Shown here: positions 1 to 6,324 of the stretch, in pieces | Position numbering within the stretch: the first letter of the stretch is position 1 | How the letters are laid out: each line of letters opens with the position of its first letter | NCBI GenBank assembly: GCA_963835085.1 | Contig: CAWIED010000006.1 | Location: 1 to 23,326 of the forward strand | Direction of reading: 5' to 3' | DNA: 23,326 nucleotides | Source: JBDIAG01 sp963835085 | GTDB taxonomy: Bacteria > Actinomycetota > Actinomycetes > Actinomycetales > CAWJMD01 | Program-made: the position numbers and the translations under genes | The notes under the pieces: generated by a model | Seen by the model: the letters and a program-made list of their open reading frames with translations, nothing else | Databases searched by the model: none | What the model was told of the DNA's origin: nothing

Positions 1-25
1 CCCGACCCAGGCTCGGGCTGGTCAT
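1..25 (-). CDS. possible 5' end of the next sulfur-operon gene (partial)
   Basis: An ATG on the minus strand at 25 opens a frame that runs off the left edge after eight codons (MTSPSLGR). An AGGA lies about 8 bases upstream of it. It begins about 60 bases after the cysH stop and in the same direction, so it may be the next gene of the sulfur assimilation operon. In many actinobacteria that would be cysD or a sirohydrochlorin chelatase. Eight residues are far too few to identify it, and it could also be chance. Confidence 0.25.
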
Positions 26-87
26 GACGTCATCCTGTCAGCGTCCGAACCCGGTTGAACCTACAGACTCCGGGGAAACTGCAGAGC

Positions 88-887
88 TCAGATGTGGATC
101 CCGCACTCGTTCTTGTTGGTGCCGGCCCAACGACCAGAGCGGGCGTCTTGGCCCTGGAGCACTTTGGCCGTGCAGGGGGCGCACCCGATGGAGGGGTAGC
201 CCTGCGACAACAGCGGGTTCACCGGGATGTCGTACTTGGCGATGTAGGCGTCGACCTCGGCCTGGGTCCAGGCCGCGATCGGGTTGATCTTGACCAGGGC
301 GTTCTTGCGGTCCCATTCCACGATGGGCGTGGTGGCCCGGCGCGCGGAGTCTTCGCGGCGCAGGCCGCTGGCCCAGGCTTCGTAACCCGACAGGTCCTGC
401 TTCAGCGGCACGACCTTGCGCATCTCGCAGCACGCCACCGGATCCCAGGAGTGCATCTGCTCGCCGAACTCGGCGTCCTGTTCCGGCACGGTGCGCCGCG
501 GCTCCACGTTCACGACGGTGACCGGCAGCCGCTTGACCACCTCGTCACGGGTGGCCAGGGTCTCGGCGAAGTGGTACCCCGTGTCGAGGAAGACCACCCT
601 CGACCCCGGGCAGCACCTGACCCACCATGTGCGGCAGCAGGGCCTCGGCCATGGAGCACGCGACCGCGAGCTTGGGGCCGAAATCTACTGCGGCCCAGCT
701 CGATCACGTCTTCGGCGCGACCCTCGCGGAATCTGCTGGAGCCCTGCATCGCCAACGCGCGCAACTCTTCGACCGGTCGCTGGCCAAGGGCCGGCGAGCG
801 CCGCAGCTGACCCTGCTGGGGCAGGACAGTGGGTTGCGCTTGCGCAGAAATCGTGGTGTCGATGCTGCAGTGTGAGGGCCTCCTCAT
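88..887 (-). pseudogene. cysH: CysH, adenylyl-sulfate (APS) reductase, with two frameshifts
   Basis: CysH reduces adenylyl sulfate to sulfite with thioredoxin in the cytoplasmic sulfate assimilation pathway. The C-terminal 169 residues (597 to 88) are clear: VVFLDTGYHFAETL, the paired cysteines in ACCEMRKVVPL, YPSIGCAPCTAK and the terminal ECGIHI. The CC...CxxC set marks the [4Fe-4S] APS-reductase type, and ECG carries the catalytic cysteine. The N-terminal part is split over two other frames: ELRALAMQGSSRFREGRAEDVIEL, then AVDFGPKLAVACSMAEALLPHMVGQVLPGVE. Removing one base from each of the CCC runs at 694-696 and 597-599 joins all three into one protein of about 265 residues, close to the family length. 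The ATG at 887 is the only plausible start I see. It overlaps the end of nirA, so the start is uncertain. The breaks may be real mutations or base-call errors. Confidence 0.85.
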
Positions 888-2557
888 CGGCTCGGTGTGC
901 CCACGTCGCGAAACCTTCGCCGTCCTCGCGTTGTTCCACAAAGCGCCGAACGAGACGTTCGACATCGTCCGGCAACTCCGCCTCGGTGATCTTGAGGCCA
1001 CGCACCGTACGACCGGTCTCGGCCTGCTGGAACCCGGGGCGAGACAGCCCGCCGCCGAGATGTATCTGATAGCCACCCACCGGGTCGCCGTCGGGCCCAG
1101 GCACCAGCTGGCCCTTGAGCCCGATGTCAGCAGTCTGGATACGGGCGCAAGAGTTGGGGCAGCCGTTGATGTGCAGCGAGATCGGGGTGGTGAGGTTCAC
1201 GTCGTCCAGCCGACGCTCCAGCTGCTCGATCGCTACTCCGGCGTGCGCCTTGGTCTCGACGATCGCCAGCTTGCAGTACTCGATGCCCGTGCAGGCCATG
1301 GTGGCCCGGCGGAAGACGCTCGGGTTCACCTGCAGCCCGATGGCTTCCAGGCCTTGCGAGACGGCCTCGACCTGATCGCCGGGCACGTCGAGCAGGAGCA
1401 CCTTCTGGTACGGCGTCAGCCGGACCCGGTGCGATCCCGCCGCCTCCGCGACGTCGGCGAGCGCGGCCAGCTTGGTGCCGCTCACCCGGCCGACGACCGG
1501 AGCGGCTCCCATAGAAGTTGCCGTCCTTCTGCTCATGCACGCCCACGTGATCGCCACTGCGGGTGGGTGTGGCCGGTGCCGGGCCGTCAGGGAGCTCGTA
1601 GCCGAGGTACTCGTCCTGGAAGACCTGGCGGAACTTCTCCGGGCCCCAGTCGGCCAGCAAGAACTTCAGCCGGGCCTTGTTGCGCAACCTGCGGTAGCCG
1701 TAATCGCGAAACACCGAGGTGACGGCCTGCCACACATCGCCCACCTCGTGCGCCTGCACGAAGGCACCCGTACGGAACGCGAACTTGGCCAGCGTCGACA
1801 GCCCGCCGCCCACCCACAGGTCGTAGCCGGGACCGAGCTCGGGGTGCACGACGCCCACGAACGAGATGTCGTTGATCTCGTGCACGACGTCGAGGCTGGG
1901 GTGCCCGGTGAGCGCCGTCTTGTACTTGCGCGGCAGGTTGGAGAAGTCGGGGTTGCCGATGAAGCGGCGCTTGATCTCGGCGATCTGCTCGGTGGGGTCG
2001 ATGATCTCGTCGGCCGCGATGCCGGCCACCGGGCTGCCGAGCACCACCCGCGGGCAGTCGCCGCAGGCCTCGGTGGTGTGCAGGCCGACCTCTTCGAGGC
2101 GGCGCCAGATCTCCGGCACGCTCTCGATGTCAATCCAGTGCAGCTGGATGTTCTGCCGGTCGGTGATGTCGGCGGAGTCGCGGGCGAAGTCTTGCGAGAT
2201 GCCGGCGATCACCCGCAGCTGCTCGGTGGTCAGGGCTCCCCCGTCGACCCGGACGCGGAGCATGAAGTACTTGTCCTCGAGCTCCTCCGGCTCCAGCGTG
2301 GCCGTCTTGCCGCCGTCGATGCCGGGCTTGCGCTGGGTGTACAGGCCCATCCAACGGAACCGGCCGCGCAGATCATCGCTCGGGATCGAGTCGAAGCCCT
2401 GCCTGGAGTAGGTGTCGATGATGCGCTGGCGCACGTTGAGGGCGTCGTCGGCCTGCTTGAAGACCTCGTTGCCGTTGAGGGGATCCTTACCGTCGACGGC
2501 CCACTGGCCGTTCGACTTGGATCGGGTGGGACGCGGCGTGTTCTGCGTCGCGGTCAT
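868..2557 (-). pseudogene. nirA: NirA/Sir, ferredoxin-dependent sulfite (or nitrite) reductase, one frameshift
   Basis: This siroheme/[4Fe-4S] enzyme reduces sulfite to sulfide (or nitrite to ammonia) by six electrons; next to cysH, sulfite is the likely substrate. The ATG at 2557 follows GGAGG by 8 bases. Residues 64-80 (RGRFRWMGLYTQRKPGI) and EACGDCPR at 164-170 place Tyr73 and Cys165 where Mycobacterium tuberculosis NirA has its Tyr69-Cys161 crosslink. After a frameshift at the CCC run at 1508-1510 the second half continues with ACTGIEYCKLAIVETK and INGCPNSCAR, which supply the four cluster/siroheme cysteines. The family-like sequence ends near 868 (ATWAHRADEEALTL). The frame stays open to a TAG at 685 inside cysH, so the true 3' end is unclear and another indel near the junction is possible. 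Dropping one base at 1508-1510 restores a protein of about 560 residues. Confidence 0.88.
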
Positions 2558-2560
2558 GAG

Positions 2561-2620
2561 GGCGCCTCCGCTGGCTGATTCCGGGCTGACTGGCATGGGG
2601 CCGACGCCGCCGGAGGGCGC
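2561..2620 (-). promoter_or_regulatory. possible translational attenuator: anti-SD pairing before nirA
   Basis: In the minus-strand RNA between the leader peptide stop and nirA, GCGCCCUCCG (2620-2611) can pair with the nirA ribosome-binding site CGGAGGCGC (2570-2562). This gives six base pairs, one bulged C and three more pairs across a loop of about 40 nt. Such pairing would hide the nirA Shine-Dalgarno unless ribosomes stalled on the leader peptide alter the fold. The complementarity is visible; its regulatory role is inference. Confidence 0.45.
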
Positions 2621-2623
2621 GCG

Positions 2624-2716
2624 TCAGACGGCGAGAAGACACATCGCGTCGGCATGTACGCGCTGGAGGTCTACGTGACGACGGGTCACGAGACGCAGGG
2701 AGATGGCGCACAGCAC
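2624..2716 (-). CDS. Cys-containing leader peptide upstream of nirA-cysH
   Basis: A 30-codon frame starts at GTG 2716 and ends in TGA at 2626-2624, 66 bases before the nirA ATG. Its middle reads RLVTRRHVDLQRVHADAMC, with cysteines at residues 3 and 26. The RRHVDLxR...C pattern is typical of the short 'putative leader peptides' found before sulfur assimilation operons in actinobacteria. In mycobacteria, Cys-coding leaderless short ORFs act as cysteine-responsive attenuators of related operons. A TAGACT hexamer lies 6 bases before the GTG, so transcription probably starts on the start codon and no ribosome-binding site is needed. This peptide has two isolated cysteines, not a poly-Cys run. The short length makes it easy to miss, but the motif, position and promoter agree. 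Confidence 0.75.
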   Translation of the reverse strand: MLCAISLRLVTRRHVDLQRVHADAMCLLAV

Positions 2717-2728
2717 GTCAGGAGTCTA
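2717..2728 (-). promoter_or_regulatory. leaderless promoter -10 for the leader peptide/nirA operon
   Basis: Minus strand TAGACT (2728-2723) is followed by CCTGAC and then the GTG at 2716. This spacing puts the transcription start on the start codon. I see no convincing -35 box at 17-18 bases. Confidence 0.5.
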
Positions 2729-2807
2729 CCGAATCCCACCCACTGCTACCGCCAAGCCTGGCCTTACCAGCTCCCGCCAGATGATATGGGCCGCTCGCGC
2801 GTTCGGA

Positions 2808-3665
2808 TCAGCCGTTGCGGGCCATGCTCTGTAAGCGGGCAATGCGCTCGGCCATGGGCGGATGGGTGGCGAAAAGCCGGCTGACACCACCGGCGGTGAA
2901 GGGATTGGCGATCATCAGATGGCTGGCATTGACGAGCCGCCGCTCCGGTGGCATAGGCAGCAGCTTCGTCCCACTGTCGAGCTTGCTCAGCGCCGACGCG
3001 AGGGCGAGCGGATCGCCGGTGAGGCGCGAACCGTCTTCGTCTGCGTCGTATTCGCGGGTGCGTGAGATGGCCATCTGCACGACGCCCGCCGCGAGCGGGC
3101 CCAGCACGCTGATGGCGATGGCGCCGAACACGTTGGGACGGTTGTCGTCTCCGCCCCCGAAGTACATCGCCCCGTAGGCGAGCGCGGTGATCATGGATGA
3201 GGCCGAGGCCGCGATCGACGACGTGAGGATGTCGCGGTTGTAGACGTGCATGAGCTCGTGGCCGAGCACGCCGCGCAGCTCGCGCTCGTCGAGCAGGTTG
3301 AGGATGCCCTCGGTGCAGCAGACGGCGGCATTCGCCGGGTTGCGCCCGGTGGCGAAGGCGTTGGGCGCGTTGGTGGGCGAGACGTACAGCTTGGGCATGG
3401 GCTGGCCGGCCTGTTGCGAGAGCTCGCGCACGATGCGGTACATCGCCGGCTGCTGTTGCTCGGTCACTTCGTAGGCGTGCATGGCGCGCAGCGCGATGGA
3501 CGCCGAACGCCAGTAGGTGACGCCGTTCATGACGAGTGCGATCAGCAGGCCCACCAGCAGTGCACCGTAGCTACGGCCGAACAGCAGCCAGCTGACGAGC
3601 ATCACGATGGCGCCCAGCAGGCTGAGCAGCATGGCCGTCTTCAAACCGTTGAAGTGCGAATGCAC
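2808..3665 (-). CDS. htpX: HtpX-like membrane zinc metalloprotease (M48)
   Basis: HtpX proteases sit in the cytoplasmic membrane and degrade misfolded membrane proteins. The product is 285 residues, a normal length for the family. Two hydrophobic segments at about residues 10-29 and 33-50 are followed by the cytosolic protease domain. This carries the zinc site HELMH at 136-140 (GVLGHELMHVYNRD) and the third ligand glutamate in SRTREYDADEDG (Glu205). A further hydrophobic pair lies between them (about 147-200). The chosen start is GTG at 3665, giving the family N-terminus MHSHFNGLKTAML, with GGGAGAGG a few bases upstream; the same frame stays open further upstream but that part is not HtpX-like. 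It is divergent from ilvD and ends about 90 bases before the sulfur operon promoter, on the same strand. Confidence 0.93.
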   Translation of the reverse strand: MHSHFNGLKTAMLLSLLGAIVMLVSWLLFGRSYGALLVGLLIALVMNGVTYWRSASIALRAMHAYEVTEQQQPAMYRIVRELSQQAGQPMPKLYVSPTNAPNAFATGRNPANAAVCCTEGILNLLDERELRGVLGHELMHVYNRDILTSSIAASASSMITALAYGAMYFGGGDDNRPNVFGAIAISVLGPLAAGVVQMAISRTREYDADEDGSRLTGDPLALASALSKLDSGTKLLPMPPERRLVNASHLMIANPFTAGGVSRLFATHPPMAERIARLQSMARNG

Positions 3666-3738
3666 AAACCTCTCCCGTTCCTTCCGCCCGTGTGAGATGG
3701 AACGCCCGGGCCCGTCGGCAGGTGCCGGGGGCCGGGCG

Positions 3739-3769
3739 TAACCTTCTCGGGTTCGTTCGTCGTCGGAGG
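3739..3769 (+). promoter_or_regulatory. possible -10 and ribosome-binding site of ilvD
   Basis: TAACCT at 3739-3744 has the actinobacterial TANNNT -10 form. GGAGG at 3765-3769 stands 7 bases before the ilvD ATG and fixes that start. The -10 is a guess from position; the ribosome-binding site is clear. Confidence 0.4.
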
Positions 3770-3776
3770 TTCCCAC

Positions 3777-5630
3777 ATGCCCGCCTTGCGCTCCCGCACG
3801 TCTACCCATGGCCGCAACATGGCGGGCGCCCGCGCCCTCTGGCGCGCCACCGGCATGACCGATGACGATTTCGGCAAGCCGATCATCGCCATTGCCAATT
3901 CCTACACCCAGTTCGTGCCGGGGCACGTGCACCTGAAGGACATGGGCGATCTGGTGGCCGGAGCGGTGCGCGAATCCGGTGGCGTGGCCAAGGAGTTCAA
4001 CACCATCGCGGTCGATGACGGCATCGCGATGGGCCACGCGGGCATGCTCTACTCGCTCCCGAGCCGCGAGCTGATCGCCGACTCGGTGGAGTACATGGTC
4101 AACGCCCACACCGCCGATGCGCTGGTCTGCATCTCCAACTGCGACAAGATCACCCCCGGCATGCTGATGGCGGCCTTGCGGCTCAACATCCCGACGGTCT
4201 TCGTCTCCGGCGGCCCGATGGAGGCCGGCAAGGCCGTGGTGGTCGACGGAGTCGCTTCCACCCCAACGAATCTCATCACCGCCATCAACGCCTCCGCGGC
4301 CCCCGACGTCACCGACGACGGACTCACCACCCTGGAGCGTTCGGCCTGCCCCACCTGTGGCTCGTGTTCGGGGATGTTCACGGCCAACTCGATGAACTGC
4401 CTCACCGAGGCACTCGGCCTGTCACTGCCGGGCAATGGCTCCACGCTGGCCACGCACATCGCCCGCAAGAACCTGTTCCTGCGGGCCGGTCAGCTGGTGA
4501 CCGAGCTCGCCGAGCGCTACTACGCCGGCGACGACGACTCGGTGCTCCCCCGCTCGATCGCCACCAAGGCGGCCTTCACCAATGCGATGGCGCTCGATGT
4601 CGCGATGGGCGGCTCGACGAACACTGTGCTGCACATCCTGGCCGCTGCGCAGGAGGGCGAGATCGACTTCACCCTCGCCGACATCGACGCGATCTCGCGC
4701 CGGGTGCCATGCCTGTCGAAGGTGGCGCCCAACCACCCGCGCTTCCACATGGAGGACGTGCACCGCGCCGGCGGCATCCCCGCGCTGCTGGGCGAGCTCG
4801 ACCGGGCCGGCCTGCTCGAGCGCGACGTGCACAGCGTGCATTCCAACAACCTGTCAACCTGGTTGCAGGAGTGGGACATTCGCGCGGCGCAGCCGAGCGC
4901 TGCGGCGCTCGAGCTGTTCCATGCCGCACCCGGCGGCGTGCGCACCACCCAGGCGTTCTCGACCGCCAACCGCTGGGACTCCCTCGACACCGACGCCGCG
5001 CAGGGGTGTATCCACGACGTGGCGCACGCCTACACGGTCGACGGTGGGCTGGCGGTGCTGTACGGAAACCTGGCTGAAGACGGTGCGGTCATCAAAACGG
5101 CCGGTATCGACGAGGAGCTGTTCCACTTCGTGGGCACCGCCGTGGTGGTGGAGTCACAGGAGCAGGCGGTGGAGGCGATCCTGTCCAAGCGGGTGAAGGC
5201 AGGTGACGTGGTGGTCGTCCGCTATGAGGGCCCGGCCGGTGGGCCGGGCATGCAGGAGATGCTGCACCCGACCTCCTTCATCAAGGGCATCGGGCTTGGC
5301 CGGGTCTGCGCGCTGATCACCGATGGCCGGTTCTCCGGCGGATCGTCGGGCATCTCCGTGGGCCATGTGTCTCCGGAGGCAGCCTCAGGCGGCACCATCG
5401 GCCTGGTGATGGACGGGGACGAGATCGAGATCGACGTGCATGCGCGCCTATTGCGGCTCAACGTGGCCGATGATGTGCTGGCCGAGCGGCGCGCCAAGAT
5501 GGACTCGTCCGAGCACCCGTGGCAGCCGGTCGACCGCGACCGGGTGGTGAGCAAGGCACTCCAGGCGTACGCCTCGATGGCCACCTCCGCCTCCTTCGGC
5601 GCCGTCCGGCAGGTGCCCGGCCCGCGGTAG
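3777..5630 (+). CDS. ilvD: dihydroxy-acid dehydratase
   Basis: IlvD dehydrates 2,3-dihydroxy acids to 2-keto acids, the penultimate step of isoleucine and valine synthesis. The 617 residues match the length of the E. coli enzyme. Seen motifs are NSYTQFVPGHVHLKDMG (41-57), the first cluster cysteine in ISNCDKITPGM (Cys122), ERSACPTCGSCSGMFTANSMNCL (188-209), and the C-terminal GRFSGGSSGISVGHVSPEA. At the site where [2Fe-2S] enzymes such as the mycobacterial one carry a cysteine (PCN), this protein has PGH. It therefore belongs to the E. coli-like [4Fe-4S] group, which is typically oxygen-sensitive. The gene stands alone, divergent from htpX. Its stop codon lies in a tandem duplication of CCGCGGTAGG (5622-5641). 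Confidence 0.97.
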   Translation: MPALRSRTSTHGRNMAGARALWRATGMTDDDFGKPIIAIANSYTQFVPGHVHLKDMGDLVAGAVRESGGVAKEFNTIAVDDGIAMGHAGMLYSLPSRELIADSVEYMVNAHTADALVCISNCDKITPGMLMAALRLNIPTVFVSGGPMEAGKAVVVDGVASTPTNLITAINASAAPDVTDDGLTTLERSACPTCGSCSGMFTANSMNCLTEALGLSLPGNGSTLATHIARKNLFLRAGQLVTELAERYYAGDDDSVLPRSIATKAAFTNAMALDVAMGGSTNTVLHILAAAQEGEIDFTLADIDAISRRVPCLSKVAPNHPRFHMEDVHRAGGIPALLGELDRAGLLERDVHSVHSNNLSTWLQEWDIRAAQPSAAALELFHAAPGGVRTTQAFSTANRWDSLDTDAAQGCIHDVAHAYTVDGGLAVLYGNLAEDGAVIKTAGIDEELFHFVGTAVVVESQEQAVEAILSKRVKAGDVVVVRYEGPAGGPGMQEMLHPTSFIKGIGLGRVCALITDGRFSGGSSGISVGHVSPEAASGGTIGLVMDGDEIEIDVHARLLRLNVADDVLAERRAKMDSSEHPWQPVDRDRVVSKALQAYASMATSASFGAVRQVPGPR

Positions 5631-5897
5631 GCCGCGGTAGGCGCAATACCGTTCGGTTGGTCCTGATGGCCCAGCGACAGACGGCACAAGTCCCGCCGAC
5701 GGGGCCCGGTAGGTCGAGGTCGGCAGCAGTGGGCGAGTTTCAGCGACACACGGCACCCAGAGGCGGACAAGCGGAGCCGGGCGACAGGTGGACGGAGCTG
5801 AGCGACGGCGGACGGAGCCGGGCGATAGGAAGCAGCGGTCTGCCCGGGTCTTCCGCAAAGGGCGGTTTTGCTAGTCGCGGGCCGGGGGGGTTTCCTG

Positions 5898-5938
5898 CGC
5901 TATGGCAATGCCCCGGCCGGTGGGGCATTGCCATAGCG
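5898..5938. terminator. perfect 17-bp hairpin, possible bidirectional terminator
   Basis: CGCTATGGCAATGCCCC (5898-5914) and its exact reverse complement (5922-5938) flank a 7-base loop, GGCCGGT. Outside, GGGGTTTC on the left and GAAACCGCCCC on the right extend the symmetry after a short mismatch. It lies between convergent genes, where a two-way terminator is expected. Neither side has a clear U tract, so a mobile or repeat element is the alternative. Confidence 0.6.
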
Positions 5939-6005
5939 TCAGAAACCGCCCCCTTTCAGCCCTGCCGAAGCCGGACTCGACGCATCACCGTCCGGAGTCG
6001 CTGGG

Positions 6006-6196
6006 TGGTGCCGTTCGCGGTGAAGTTGCCGCGGTTGGCATCAGGTTGAGTGCCAGCAGCGGGATTGACGTCACTCTCTGGTGCCATCCGCGGTGTATCC
6101 GCCGCGGTCGGCACCAAGTTGAGCCCCGGAAACGGGATTGAGGCCATCCGATGGTGCCATCCGCGGTCTATCCACCGCAGTTGACACCAAGTCGAG
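6006..6196. repeat. 73-bp-period tandem repeat of hairpin units
   Basis: Three units begin with TGGTGCC at 6006, 6079 and 6152: two full 73-bp units and a partial third. Each unit's first part can fold: GGTGCC near the start pairs with GGCACC about 30 bases later, and inside it CCGCGG is repeated around a short loop (6085-6110 in the central copy). Differences between copies are mostly single substitutions. The period is not a multiple of three, so a coding origin is unlikely. Confidence 0.8.
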
Positions 6197-6210
6197 ATGC
6201 TCGGAGAGCC

Positions 6211-6285
6211 GATCACAACACCATGCGGCCGACCGCTCGGGTGGTCGGCTGGGCGACCACAACGCCGCGCGGCCGGCCGCTTGAG
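6211..6285. repeat. diverged direct repeat, two 31-bp copies
   Basis: The 31-base segment at 6211-6241 (GATCACAACACCATGCGGCC...) returns at 6255-6285 (GACCACAACGCCGCGCGGCC...), a spacing of 44 bases. Every difference I count between the copies is a transition. CCGACC and GGTCGG between the copies can also form a short stem. Confidence 0.5.
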
Positions 6286-6324
6286 CCCGGACGCGCGGCA
6301 GGCACGCTCGCCCGTCCTGCTCGT

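Larger units (their letters stand above)
5631..6324. other. non-coding gap between convergent ilvD and GH65 genes
   Basis: No frame here has protein-like composition or a recognisable product on either strand. The first part (about 5670-5840) holds loose degenerate repeats: CAGCGACAGACGGCAC at about 5672 returns with one change at about 5744, and a CGGAGCCGGGCGA unit recurs with variants. The hairpin and tandem repeats entered separately fill much of the rest. Confidence 0.7.

Noticed and set aside
1472..2578. Long open frame on the + strand opposite nirA (368 codons)
   Set aside because: It is antisense to a well-recognised sulfite reductase and its sequence has no motifs; such frames arise from codon bias in GC-rich DNA.
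3666..4109. N-terminal extension of htpX
   Set aside because: The frame stays open upstream, but that part overlaps ilvD and the shared promoter region; GTG 3665 with a ribosome-binding site gives the family N-terminus.
5519..6049. + strand frame running from the ilvD end into the gap
   Set aside because: Its first part is ilvD out of frame and the rest reads through the hairpin; low-complexity Arg/Gly/Pro composition.
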